DNA of 64,000 nt from Dendrolimus kikuchii (Eukaryota > Arthropoda > Insecta > Lepidoptera > Lasiocampidae), in assembly GCA_019925095.2 (NCBI GenBank), contig CM034415.1:9800833-9864832 (forward strand). Direction: 5' to 3'. Below are positions 10,231-24,000 of the stretch, in pieces. Under the pieces are notes generated by a model that made no database searches, was not told the DNA's origin, and saw only the letters and a list, made by a program, of their open reading frames with translations. A program made the translations under genes and the position numbers. Every line of letters starts with the position of its first letter. Position 1 is the first letter of the stretch.

Positions 10231-10620
10231 TTATACGGGGCACTCTCTTCGATATGATATAGCGAAAAATACTCAAACGATTGTTTGTTGTTGTTGTATT
10301 GTAGCCGATTTTGATAAATCATTTCTTAGCAGAGTTATTTTTACTTACTTAAAAAAAATTACTTATTATTATTTAGGGCAGGGTGGCGAACATTTATATC
10401 ATCATGCCATTTTGAAGTTATACTTCTTTAGAATCGTTGTGATTTGAAACTCGATGAAACGAAAGAGTGACACTAAAAAGATATAAACATATAAATCTCT
10501 AGGACTAAGTCTGCGAGAGAATGAGAGACGTATTTTTCATCGTGCAGCACAGATTAGAAAGTCAATAAGAATGATGATTAAACTTAGGTCCAAATTGGAC
10601 CTAAATAAAACTGATAATAA
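10231..10620. other. Unassigned sequence
   Basis: AT-rich; nothing recognised. Confidence 0.4.
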
Positions 10621-10623
10621 TAT

Positions 10624-11147
10624 TGTTACGAGTCGGGAGACTCTAATTAAAATGCCGTTAGAATGACTATAGAGTTTATTAGAACTATACAAACACGTAT
10701 AACACAGGTACAAATATAACCGAACACAACAAGTCTAAACGTAATGCAGAAGATCGTAATTCAATAATACGAGCAAAGTCCATCACTTATTAGATTACCG
10801 ATAGGTGTACACACGTCTTGCTTCGTTCGTGATTATCGCTCGACTGACTTATCCCTCAATCGGGACATTGCTTTATACTGCACAGATGCAATATGTCTGC
10901 CCGGTCGCGTGGACCGAATTTCCAAAAATCAGTTTGTACTTTAAATCCGAAACACCTGGCTAATGAGTCGACCGCAACGGCCATAAACGAGTACAATAAA
11001 ACAATGGACTGTTATCTAGAATAATTAGTAAACGCATGCCAATAAAGAAGTAAATAAAAGAAGTCCAAATGCCGAAAGGTAATAAAATGTGTTTTTACAG
11101 GTATATGCAGGTGTGAATTCGTTTTTGTCGGCGTCTCGGTTGTAACA
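10624..11147. mobile_element. Solo-LTR-like repeat
   Basis: Starts TGTTACGAG and ends TTGTAACA (TG...CA ends with a 6-base inverted repeat), flanked by ATAT on both sides (10620-10623 and 11148-11151). About 524 bp. Relatives at 13073-13942, 24236-24712 and 46483-46862. No gag-pol is nearby, so a solo LTR or a non-autonomous element is inferred. Confidence 0.65.
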
Positions 11148-11911
11148 ATATATATATTTTTTTTACACTAGAAGTTTATTTTGTTAGTTGCCCGGTTTAG
11201 GAGTTAGCGGGTGATGTAACAGACAGACGCAGAATTGCGCTGGATCGGACTGGGCGTAACTACGTTGTAAGTCTCAGCCTTTCCTACATAAAAATCGCGG
11301 GGCACATGGGAGGAGGGTGGTTTTGGTGGGTAGTGGTTGTTGCCCGTGCAACTTCTCTGAGTCTTCACACAAGCTGGTTGATTACTGTTTGGGTTGCCCC
11401 TTATTATAGGGTATAAAGCCTCCATGATCAACTATGGTCTAATCCCTTGCAAAGGACCCGGTATTGTGTGTAAATAGAATGCTAAATGTCCCCCGCCTTA
11501 AAAAAAAAGACAGACGCAGAAAGTGACCTTGTTTTACACTATGTAAAGATATTAACAAATTCTTTTGTTTTGTTACAGATACCTGCTTTCAACGTCAACA
11601 AACTCTAAACGTCAGTTTTAGAAAAATTGGTAAAAAATGTGTTCACTCCGTTATTGAAAATTAAATAAAAAATCACGTCAATTTATATACTATTTATAAT
11701 TATTAAAAAAATGTAAACTATTAATTTGTTACTAAACAACTGACAAATACTTTGTAACGATTCTGAGAAAAGCAATATAGTGAATGTAACTTTTATTAAG
11801 CAACACTATACAGTTTACAGTTATATCGCTAGCAGTGACAATAGTATTAGTGAAAAAATATAAGTTCATGAAACCAAAAATGTTTTAATTTGTGTGGTGC
11901 GCGTACAAAAC
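11148..11911 (+). other. KChIP upstream / 5' leader region
   Basis: AT-rich sequence before the start codon. It includes a T-run, TTTTGTTACAG at 11570-11579 that could be a 3' splice site for a leader exon ending at the coding exon, and an in-frame stop at 11861. No TATA box or initiator can be assigned with confidence. Confidence 0.35.
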
Positions 11912-12067
11912 ATGGCTACGCCCCCGGAATCGCCCGTGGAGGAGCATGCCTACGAATTGGAACCGAGCAGAACGCCCAAACCAATCCCAGTGGCCTTGGA
12001 AGAACTGTGCAGACAGACAAAGTTCTCGAAGCAGGAGATACGTGTTATGTACAGAGGGTTCAAGACG
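11912..12067 (+). CDS. KChIP: KChIP exon 1 (residues 1-52)
   Basis: Encodes [10 protein letters not shown]... through VMYRGFKT. The ATG sits in CAAAACATGG, a good insect start context, and an in-frame TAA at 11861 upstream supports this start. The first 25 residues are proline- and glutamate-rich and variable in the family; residues 28-52 ([17 protein letters not shown]...) are the conserved helix leading into EF1. The donor is ACG|gtgag at 12067/12068, phase 0. Without splicing the frame would run on into an antisense element A copy that starts a few bases into the intron. Confidence 0.92.
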
Positions 12068-15000
12068 GTGAGATTTTTTTATTTTTATTGCAGGAGTTCA
12101 TCAGACAGGCAGACTGCCCACTTGATGGAAAGCGGTTACCCAAAGGTGCTACAAATGCGCTGCTGTTCTCTGAAAGGTGACTGGAACCTGGTCACAAACG
12201 CCGGAACACAACACAAGGTTCTTATTGCGACATATTTTAGACCAGGGGTGGTAGCCATCCAGTCGAGCAAATACCCTACCACCTGGCTGTGGGTTGTTTA
12301 GTCGCCTCTTACGACAGGCCGCCAGGCCGCAGGAAATTGTATTCTTTCTCCGTTCCTGCACGGATAAAATTACGGATTATTTGAATTTTTAAATTACTCA
12401 TTGAATGAAGCTGCTCAGGTTATCATGATCATCATCCGAGCGTTAAATCCCGGTTGCGTTCGGAGCGTTCACTCCGGCGCCTAGGGTCCGCTTTCCTACT
12501 TTTTCTACTCCACTTCGCGCGGTCTTCAGCGTCCCCCGTTTTAAGACCATTGGTACGCATGTCATCCTTCACAACGTCAAGCCAACATTTCTTGGGTCTT
12601 CCCCTTCGACCGGGACCTGGCGGAGGCGACATGGTTAGACATTTGTTCCCCACATAACTAGCCGGTCTCCGTAAAACGTGGTCGTTCCAGCGTAAGCGAT
12701 ACTCTTGCAGTTTGTCTGCTATGTCACGGACATGAAGACTACCGCGGATGCGGGAGTTTTATTGATCTTGCTCAGGTGTAGTACAATAATTATGTATACC
12801 ACAAACACTACTCCTAATCAGCAATATTCTTGCCACGGGTTGACTGGAAGTGATCGCTTTTCAGCGAGAAGACCGCCCTTTGTAGACAATTAGAATAATT
12901 CTAGTTCGTAAGTTGTCTGTAATGGTGTACATTAAAGTGTTATCTATCTATCCATTATTTCAAAACCTAGTAAGTGCATTACAAGACATTTTACATAACA
13001 TCACATAAAAATTACCAAAAAACAAATTTTACTTCAACTAACTAAAAAGCAAAACAATATTTTATATAATATTGTTACGAGTTTAGCGGGACTTGAATTA
13101 AAATGTCGTTAGAATTATTATAGACTTTATTAGAACTATACAAACACGTATAACACACGTACAAATATAACTGAACACAACAAATCCAAACGTAATGCAG
13201 AAGGTCGTAATTCAATAAAACGCTCAAAGTCGTCACTATTAGATTCCCGAATGTACACACGTCACTCCCGTATCGTAATCGTAGCTTGACTGCCCCCTCT
13301 CCATCAGGCCGTCGTTTTATACTTCACAAATACAAATGTGCCTGTATCGTAGCCGACGTAATCCGCAACACCTGGCTAATGGTTCGGGCGCAAGCGGCCG
13401 TAAACGAGTACAATAGAACAATAGGCTGTTCCCTAGAAACGTATGCCAATAAATACATACATACATACATAACTTCACGCCAGTTCCCTTGCGGGGTAGG
13501 CACGAACAACAGAGCGCCATTCAGGCTTATTCTTACACACTCTTGTCATGCACGCTCGTCTGTTCTTAAGGCTCCTGACATCACCTTCTGCTAGTACACG
13601 ATCAATTTGATCATGGAAGGTGTGTCGTGGCCTTCCACGACTTCTGCATCCATCCACTTTTGCATTGTATATCTGTTTAGTCATTCTTTCCACATGCCCG
13701 AACCACCGGAGCATTCCTTTCCTTACCTTCACACCGACACTCTCTTTCAGACCAACTCTCTTTCTTACTTCGGTATTACGAACGCGGTCCGCGAGCGTCA
13801 CTCCGCAGATGCCAATAAATAAGTGAACAAAAGAAGACGATCATAAAAGGATTACGATTAGTTCAAATGCTGACAAGTAATAAAATGTGCTTTTACAGTC
13901 TGTACGTGGAATTTGTCTTTGTCGGGGTTCTAGGTTGTAACAAGATTTTTAAGTCAGTTATGTGAGATGGCCGTCAGAGGAAGTTGTAAAAAACTAAATA
14001 TAATTGTAAAATACCCCCTTTTTACGAAAATTGGGGACTTAAAATTGACGGAGGAGTATGAAATTTCGTACACTTATAGTTTATATAGAGAAGAAGCGAC
14101 GAATGCTAATATTTTTTTCTAAATACATACATACATAACTTCACGCCAGTTCCCTCGCGGGGTAGGCACGAACAACAGAGTGCCATTTAGGCTTATTTTT
14201 TCTAAATTATGCATAAAAATACATTAAATACTAAATACTGCACTTAAAACCGTTAGAACGTAGTTTTATAATGTGTACTACTTGCGAAAACTTTGAAAAT
14301 ACTATTTATTAAGCTTATTGGAAGGGATAAAAAAAAAACTTAGAATGCATTTGCTAGGTTTGGAGATTGTACAGTTGAAACGGACATGACGATTTCAAAA
14401 GGTTTCTTTGGCCAGAATTACTACAGCACCAAAAAAACTAAAATAATTATTTTTCACAATGTTCAATAAAAAAAAAGTCAAATGACATAGGCAACGTTTC
14501 AGGTGTGAAAGAATGAAATCACCTACCATCAGGTTGTACACTCATTTACCTTCCTCCGTATCAAAAAAACTCGCGCATGAAATGTTTTTTCAAATAAGTT
14601 AACAATACAATCGGCCTATGGGAAATCTTGACGTTGTACAATGCGTGCTTAGTATGTTTCAACAACACAAAGAGTATCCTCTAGCTAGTATACAAATTTT
14701 AAAGCAGTGGTCAGCTGGATGGATGCTCTCGCCCATGGTTCTCAGGTGAGGAGTTTACCCGATACCGGATAGAGTGGATGAGCCTTCTTTGCTGGATCTT
14801 CTGCTGACCACACACCCGGAGAACTACCAGATCTCCATCAAGTGCTCCAAACATCATTGTCTGGTATCTTCGGTGGTGCCCCTTCCTATTCGATCGGATT
14901 TCCCGCTGGAACGGAAGGTGTGGCGATACAGGTCAGCAGATTGGGATGGACTCCGTGAATTCTATGCATCCTACCCATGAAGGCAGTTATGTTTCTCGTC

Positions 15001-18000
15001 GGAAGATCTGATACCCGATGTAGTTGTAGAGAATAGAATGTTTAATTCCAAACTCAACTGTACCTATCGGTGGTATAAACCATGGTTCGAAAGTAGCATG
15101 AAAAGCTAAAGTACAGGCTTATCGAGCCTGGACTGCAAATTCGTCAGGATCCAAGTTCCTCTGACCTGAAAAAGAGATACAATGTCCAGGTCCCTAAAAC
15201 AGTGCGAAAGCAAGGGCATTTGCCCTCTCTAGACTGGACTGGCTACCACCCCTGGTCTAAAAGATGTACACGCCAAAGATAAAGTCAATCTTCCTTGAGA
15301 AACTCCACCTTGAGTGAATTCGGGCATTAGTGACCAGGCCATTCTGCAGTTTCCCTTCCCCAGAGTCCTTGCAGCAGCTCTATTTGCTAAGATTGCAACT
15401 TGTCCCCAAAAAAGGGGCGTAACAGACACGCCGAATAGGCCTATAGCAATAACCTTTTTGGTCTCAATGCAAAACGCGCAGCCATAGGCGATGGTAAATG
15501 ATGCTACGGCTTCCATCAAGTGGGCTCTTGTCTGTCTGTCTTGAGAGCAATAAAAAAAGAAAAGAGTCCAGATTCGCTGGCGGTGGGGAGCGTTCCCAAA
15601 ATGGCTGGCACGCATTTTTTTTGATGAGCGCGCATTCAAGTACGGTGGCAAGTTTCAAGCTGATCCGTTGTCCTAAATGTTGTCTAGCCCTTTTCCAATG
15701 GGATGACACTCGAGGCTTCTTTCAAACGCCTTGAAAAGTCTTAGACTTAAGTTGATAAGCCTCTGCGGTGGAGACCCCCATGGCCCTAAACGTATTCTCT
15801 GCTCCACCAGCATAACCACCTCAACACGCGAACGATCTTCAGGGGCCATACGATTGCCTCTACGGGATGTTAAACAATAAAACACTTTGTAATAGCTGCT
15901 TTACTGTACACCATCGATCCCCTAGACTGTATTCAAAGGAACGTTGTTGATGATCCCTACAAGATGGTCTAGATACACATAGAGACGTTCTGACACTACT
16001 GTAGAGCCATGATGGAATTCGTCCTCTTTATCTTGATTACAGTTTCTTACGCAACGGGCTAGAACCTATTTCTTGCGTATCATGCGAACACAATACTTCC
16101 ACAGCGTGATAAATTTTTCAAAAAGTTTGATGCGATGAGTGACAGTTGCAAATGTCTATAAGCGCTGGCTTTGCATCTGGGCCGTCGTGTCCCTCTAATC
16201 TAAATTTCTGGTGGTCCCAAACAAGTTATAGTTTGTATACTTGATGTTGCCCACTTTGAGAATAAATTATTTTTCCATAGCGCTCGAATTTTTAACATTT
16301 GTTCAAATGCCTACTTAAAAAATCACTATATTAAAAAAAATCATGTTTTCAATTAAATAAAATTAATTTGATTATATATGAAACAAAAATATTTATTAGC
16401 AGTAGAAACGGAGCGACCGATTGATAAATGATTTTTATTTCATAAGTATTAAATCAATTACAAAACAGGACAGATAAATTACAAACTACGCGGAGTAATT
16501 GAAATATCGAATTACAAGGTTCAATTAAAGCAATCTGCCTTAAAAAACTCGCGCAATATTAGTTGCATTTTGTACAAAGTTGTAGTCGAGACTCGAGAGT
16601 TCAGTCGGTGTTGTCAACACAACACAAAGAGTCCTAATAAATATTAAACTAGCTAGAAGAAAAATTAATATAAAACTCGCCCGGGTGAAACCAAGCATAT
16701 CTACACAACGCCTTATAATATTATTTAATTTTTTTGCAAGAAAACTTAACTCTCTTGTATTCTGCTCATAGTCTCTCAAGACTATAAGTAGAATACTGAG
16801 CCTAGATCACCGTCTTCTATGGGTAAGGTGCCCAGAAGGCTGGCTACGTTTCCTCGCTGGATCGCCATACTGATCCGATCCGATTGATTTTAAATAGTTT
16901 TTCCAGTTGAAAATTCATATAATTACGTGTTAATAACTGCAATTCATCTATATATTGTCTAAAATAAGTAATTAAATTTCATCCTGATTTCTCTGTCCCT
17001 GCCTACAGGCTGGCAATGCGTTCGTTTCGCCAGGTACATTGCAAATACATTCCGTCACGTACAGGAAATTATAAAAATATTTACAGAGAAAGAGATTCCC
17101 ATGCTGAATTCCCTTGCAACGTTGATTCTTTTCCCTAAATATAGGCCAGCCCGATCACGCGCGAGACTTCTTTCAATCGCCTTGACAGGTCTCGATTAAG
17201 TTGATAAGCCTCGCGCCCCCATGGCCCTAAAGTCTCCACCAAATAACCACCCAAACCCATCTCAATACGATACGATGCAATAAAACACAATACTCTTTAC
17301 TGTACACCATATAACAAAGGAAATACAAACATACGTTTGACATAGTAGGTATTTTATTATCTTGATTACAAAATCGCTTCAACACTATTTGTGTTTGATG
17401 TGATGATGAGCCAAGTACTGAACTTTTAACTGTCGACTTTTAGCGTCAAAAATATAACCGGGCGACGGAATTTGCTATATTAGCAGAGCGACCGATTGAC
17501 ATGATTTTTATTTCATGTTCAATAAAACACTAGCGTCGCTCTTTAATATTAGTTGGTTCACAAGTTGTAGTTCGAGAGTGAAAGTCCTCCTGATGATTAC
17601 ACTCCCCCAGTATACAACGCAAAAAATATATGTATGTAAGTAAGGGGGCGTTATGACTTTGGGAATGCTAATACACAATCCATCCTCTGCTTTCTAAAGC
17701 AATGGGAACTACGAGCAAGTTCTCTCGTGTCACGGTGGGTTTGTGCACCAACTTTTGACATAAGACTGAACTTTTAACCTGGCGTCTTTAAAGCCCTTAC
17801 CACTATTCGCTTTTAGGGTACCCTTTGTGAAAATATGAATCACTCAGTATAGCAAAAAATATATGTATGTAAGTATGTATGAGAATGCTAATACACAAGT
17901 TCGCTCTGCAATGGGAACTACGAGCAAGTTCTCTGTGACGGTGGGTGTGCACCAGGGATCCACTTTAAGCCCTTATCTATTCCTGCTGGTCACGGTAAGC

Positions 18001-21000
18001 ACGACCGCAATGGTACAGGATGAGGCTGTACTGGTGTCATGCTCTTCGCAGATGTTATTGTTTTGGTGGATGTAACGGGGTGGGATTTCAAAAGAAAGTG
18101 GACAGGTGACGGCGGACGAGACGAAAACCGAATTTCTGCGATTTCGGACGAACCTCAGTGCTGTGCTTTTTAACCGTCTTCAAAAAAGGAGGTTCTCAAT
18201 TCGTCGGGATCTAATTTTTTGTTGCTTTTTTTATGTATGTTCACCGATTACTCCGAGATTTATGATCTGATTTACGTGATTCTTTTTTTGTTCGACGCGG
18301 AATAGCTTCCATTTGGTCCCCTAAAAATTTTACATAGTTTGGCCCAGTAGTTTTCATTTTATGAACATTTTTTATGAAAAATTTTCCATTCCGTTCCATA
18401 TGTATACCGATTACGCTGAGATTTATCTATCTAGTGCCATGTGTGTTGGTTTTTTCTTTTCTGTGCCTGGGTTATTAATTTTTCGGCTCTTTGTGTGTCT
18501 TGGTTTGTTTGTGGAGTGTGCGTGTAATGCAATGCGATGGTAGTGCGCGTTGGTTTGAGTATGTGTATAAGTTTTATTGTTAGTTATGTGTTTGTGACTT
18601 TGTGTGGTGTCATAATTTATTGTTTAATTGTTTTGACATGAAACATTTTTAATATAGAAAAATAAGGTTTTATGGGCATGCAATGAGGAGGGATGAAATT
18701 CACGTGACAAAAATAATGTTGAACTGGAAGATTGACGGGTACAAATGTAAAGGTAGAGCAAAAGAGATCGATGGATTGTGTGAAGAATGACATGGTGATT
18801 TGTGGTGTCACAAAGAATGTATGTACAGAATAGAGGATTATGGAAGGAAAATACATATTATTGTGCCGACCCCGTCAAATAAAAGCGAGAGCAAAAAATA
18901 TAGAATATTTTTAAATCCTCACAGAGCGCCATTCAGGCTTATTCTTACACACCTCACTTGCTTCTTTGACATTCATAGCTCTTGTCATGCACGCTCGTCT
19001 GTTCTTAAGGCTCCTGACATCATCTTCTGCTAGTACACGATCAATTTGATCATGGAAGGTGTGTCGTGGCCTTCCACGACTTCTGCGTCCATCCACTTTT
19101 GCATTGTATATCTGTTTAGTCATTCTTTCATCATGCATTCTTTCCACATGCCCGAACCACCGGAGCATTCCTTTCCTTACCTTCACCCCGACACTCTTTT
19201 TCAGACCAACTCTCTTTCTTGCTTCGGTATTACGAACGCGGTCCGCGAGCGTCACTTCGCAGATTTTGCGCAGTGCTCGCATCTCGACCGCGTTTACTCT
19301 ACTTTCCTCCAAATAGTTTCAATAAATATACGTTTGGATACAATTATGCGGGATACTCAAACAAATTATTCTCATCAGCTTGGGCCAAGTGGCATGGTCT
19401 GACAGGTGTCATTTGTGATCCCAAAAGACAGTTCTATAAATACATCATTAGACCTATCTTTTTGTATGTCAGAAAAGCGTGGCCTGTATTTAAGCGACAC
19501 AAGCAAGAACTGCGTGCACGGAGATGAATATGCTGCGATGGATGTGTGGAGTGACGCGGAAAGACCTTGTCAGGAACTCCCGCATCCGCGGTAGTCGTCA
19601 TATCTGTGACATAGCAGATAAGCTGCGGGAGTGTCGCTTACAATGGTATGGTCACGTTTTACGGAGACCGGCTAATTATGTAGCGAACAAATGTGTAGCC
19701 ATGCCGCCTCCGCCAGGTCCCGGTCGAAGGGGAAGACCCAAGAAATACTGGCTTTTCGTTGTAAAGGATGACATGCGTACCAATGGCCTCAAAACGGGGG
19801 ATGCTGACGACCTCGCGAAGTAGAGTAGAAAAAGTCGGAAACCGAATCCTGGGCATCGGAGTGAACGTTTCGAACGCAACCGGGATTTAGCGCTCGGATG
19901 ATGATAATGACCCAAACAAATTATTAGAGGGAAGAAATAAGATGGTAACACAATAGCTGAATTATGAGCCACAGTGCCAGAGATTACTGCATTAGGTGCA
20001 TAAATGTCTTTGCATAGTGCATAGACGAACAAATAGACCCGAGCCTCAAGCACTCAGACTGAAGCTGGGTAATGGATTAGGCCCCTGCTTAATCCCCTAG
20101 ACTGTATGAATGTCGAGCCGTTCGTGTTGTCATTATGATCCCATAGTCACAGGCGGCTTAAATACGCTTAGCCTTCGGAGAGACTTAGCGTCTCTCTGCG
20201 TATTCTACCGGCTGTATAACTGGGAGTGTTCCGAGGAACTGTTTAGAATGGTGCCTTCGTCTTGGTTCTACCACCGCACCGCTCGCCATCGGTTGGGAGT
20301 TCTTCCCCACTTTCTCGAGCCGCTTCGCTCATGTACGCAACGGTTCTGTAGAACGTTTCTCTCGCGTGCCGTGGGGATTTGGAATGAGATCCCACATGAA
20401 TTTTTCCCACAATTTCACATGGAGTGTTTTAAAAATGGTGTCATAAAATTTCTTCGAGGTCGGCAGTGCGTTGGTGACATCGCTGGTGTTGCAAACGTCC
20501 ATAGGCGGTAACCGTTTACCATCAGGTAGGCTGTCTATTGTACTTCAGTTATAAAAACATTGTACGTAGTAGTATCATAAAGTAACATTTGCACATTTTA
20601 GAAAATTAAACTGCACAACGCAACATCACTATTCAGTCCCCGCTAAACAACTCCGAAAAAAGAATGAACTGTTACTGCCAAGTAGTGATGTAGAATAAAG
20701 AGTTTTCCGGAGTTATGCTTTCACGGACCGCTTGTCAGTCTTCATTATGCTTATTCTATGATATTTGTATAAGTTTATCGCCAATAGCTTCAGTTACAAA
20801 CGGCTTATTAACAATTTTCAACAAACCTATATGACATGCTAAAATAACTCATGTTCTAATTTCAAAACGAATATTATGTCTAATGAATTAGAGCGAGACA
20901 ACGCTATGCTATTTTCATATGTGCAAAAGAGACAGGTGCACTTCTCAGGGTTCGTTAGCGAATGCAAAAGGTCAGTAGGCAACATGTCGACGACCGTTCC

Positions 21001-24000
21001 CGCCAGAAATAGCAAAGAGCGCTCTCATGTCAACAATGACAGACACAGATAACACTAGAGAATGTAAAGAGCACAGAGTATGACAGCACCAATTAAAATA
21101 AGTGGTCGCGTGCGAGTCGGATTTGGAAAATGTAGGAAGTATTTTTATCGTGAAATTCACTTAAAATCGTAGCAGCGTAATGGCTAGCGTACGCGTCCGA
21201 AACTCAAAAGGCGCGGGTTTGAATCCTGGCCAGAATGCATGCACCACATAGGCAGTTTTCTGGCCTGCATATTGTTACAATTACCACGTGCTAACAATGG
21301 TGAATTAAAGCATCGTGATCGTATTTTGAGTTTTTTCCTTAATAGTTCAAATTGTTTTTTTATTGCAGGCGTTCAGCAGACAGGCAGACGGCCCACTTGA
21401 TGAGACTGGAACCTGGTCACTAATGCCGGAACACAACTCAAGGTTATTATGGCGACATACTCTAGACCAGGGGTGATAGCCATCCAGTCGGGCAAATGCC
21501 CTACCACCTGGCTGTGGCTTGTTTTGTCGCCTCTTACGACAGGCCACCAGGCCGCAGGATTAATTAAATTCTGAAGTGTGATGTCACGAAATTTAGGACC
21601 CCTCCCACCCCTTGTCACTTAATGTCACAATTCGTCGACCCCTTCCCCCTTTAACATGTGACGTCATTTATGGGGGAAAAGGGAAAATTAAATTTGAAAC
21701 AACTTTAAAGTCACTAAAATCGATTAAACAATCATTATATGAAGTAAATAGTATAATGTAAAATAATTTAGTATTGTGACACGCGAAATCGCGTGTTATT
21801 CGTAGCTAAGTTACAGGGCTGCCACTACGTTTTGTATCCGGTTTCCCATTATCAAATGTTTGACAGGTAGGAATAGTTTCTAAGGGAAAGCGAAATTGTT
21901 GTTTTTACTATATTCCAAGCATTTTTTTCATATCTACTCACCTTTTAAACCTTCCCTGGACTTCCACAAATAATTCAAAACCAAAATTAGCCAAATCAGT
22001 TCAGCCGTTCTCGAGTTTTAGCGAGACTAACGAACAGCAATTGATTTTTATGTATATAGATTCAAATTCTGACAATAATCTTTTTTTGGCACCCTCAATA
22101 ATATTTTCCATATATAAAAAAAACTTAGTTTAAATAACCCGACTTCAAAAAATATAAAATAACTTATTTCTAAAGCTATGTTTAATTATAGTATACATAT
22201 TTGAGCCGTTTGGGGTGGAGACTTTGGGCCTATGGGGGCCAAGTGCCCACAAATTATTTAAAAATATTAAAAAACGTCTGGTCGATACAACAAGAGACCG
22301 GAAGGCTGGAGCTTACCTCGCTCAAAGGATTAGCCTCTGTATCCAGCGAGGCAATGCTGCCAGCCTTCTAGGTACAATGCCCAGCGACAGTGGTCTGATG
22401 GGGCTGGACGGGCCTTGATACCTTTTTTTTTTATTTTTTATTTTTAAGCTAGGCTTATTTATATTATGGATTATGCCCCCCTTTTTTATTTAGATCTAGT
22501 TTTTAATTTTAGGTTTATTTTTCATACTGTAGTTTAGTTTTAGTATTTAATAGTAGTAAAATAAATATATAATAAGATATGAATATCTGACAGTAAACAG
22601 TTTCCTCAAATTTTTTATAGTAATTATAGTATCTTATTTTTAATATATATTATCTAAAACATATAGCAAATCTGCGGAGTGACGCTCGCGGACCGCGTTC
22701 GTAATACCGAAGTAAGAAAGAGAGTTGGTCTGAAAGAGAGTGTCGGGGTGAAGGCAAGGAAAGGAATGCTCCGGTGGTTCGGGCGTGTGGAAAGAATGAC
22801 TAAACAGATATACAATGCAAAAGTGGATGGATGCAGAAGTCGTGGAAGGCCACGACACACCTTCCATGATCAAATTGATCGTGTACTAGCAGAAGGTGAT
22901 GTCAGGAGCCTTAAGAACAGACGAGCTTGCATGACAAGAGTTATGAATGTCAAAGAGGCAAGTGAGGTATGTAAGAATAAGCCTAAATGGCACTCTGTTG
23001 TTCGTGCCTACCCCGCAAGGGAACTGGCGTGAAGTTATGTATGTATGTATGTATGTATTATCTAAAACATCTTAAAGTCGGTGCTTAGCAATTTTTACAA
23101 AATATAGTAATTTTTATGTTTTGCTTCGCACCGACTTCAAGATGTTGTAGATAATATATATTAAAAATAAGATATTATAATTAAAAATAGCTTTAGACAT
23201 AAGTTATTTTATATTTTTTAGTTTTTGAAGTCGGTTTTTTTTAAACGAAGTTTTTTTTTATTTGTTACTTTTTAGTGTCTAGCTATGGGCAGGCCAAGGT
23301 AAGGTGCCGCGCGCTTTAAAAAATATAGGTCCTAAGGACGGAACGAAACGGGAAAAAAAATCATACAAAATGTTCATAAAATGAAAACTACTGGGCCAAA
23401 CTATGTTGAATTTTTAGGGGACCAAATGGCAACTATTCCGCATCAAACTAAAGCAGAATCACGTAAATCGGATCATAAATCTCAGAGTAATCGGTGTACA
23501 TACATAAAAAATCAATAAAAAAAAATTATCCGTGCAGGAACGGAGAAAGAATACAATTTCCTGCGTTGGGGCGGCCTGTCGTAAGAGGCGACTTAACAAC
23601 CCACAGCCAGGTGGTAGGGCATTTGCCCGACTGGATGGCTACCACCCCTGGTCTAAAGTATGTCGTCATAACAACCTTGAGTTGTGTTCCGGCATTAGTG
23701 ACCAGGTTCCAGTCTCCCTTAAGAGAGCAGCAGCGCATTTGTAGCAACTTTGGTGTTGCAAATGCCCATAGGCGATGGTAACCGCTTTCCATCAAGTGGG
23801 CCGTCTGCCTGTCTGCTGATCTCCTGCAATAAAAAAAAAAAAATACCAAGCATGTTGAAAACCTCCTTCTTTTGGAAGTTGGTTAAAAAAGTAGATGATT
23901 TTTTACTTTATTTTTCACTTTAAAACAAAACTTTATCTTCTTTATATTACATCTTAAACATCTATTAACATATATTTGCTATTAATTTCCATAATTATCC

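Larger units (their letters stand above)
15580..18170. repeat. Disordered LINE-rich block with a deletion-riddled duplicate
   Basis: 15700-16630 and 17150-17600 share blocks in the same order (CTTCTTTCAA.CGCCTTGA, GTTGATAAGCCTC, CCCCCATGGCCCTAAA, TTACTGTACACCAT, GCGACCGATTGA), but the second lacks many short segments. 17620-17860 and 17855-18000 form a second such pair. No working gene is seen. Confidence 0.55.
22110..23262. mobile_element. Foldback element with two insertions
   Basis: The left arm (CCGACTTCAAAAAATATAAA, CTTATTTCTAAAGCTATG, TTAATATATATTATCTAAAA) is the inverse of the right arm at 23130-23262. The arms are split by a LINE 3' end (22204-22430) and an RTE copy (22663-23055). 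Centre near CACCGACTTCAAGATG / CTTAAAGTCGGTG. No coding sequence. Confidence 0.75.

Noticed and set aside
11894..12301. ORF starting at 11894 and extending past 12067
   Set aside because: The 11894 codon is GTG, not ATG, and the part after 12067 is element A beyond a good splice donor.
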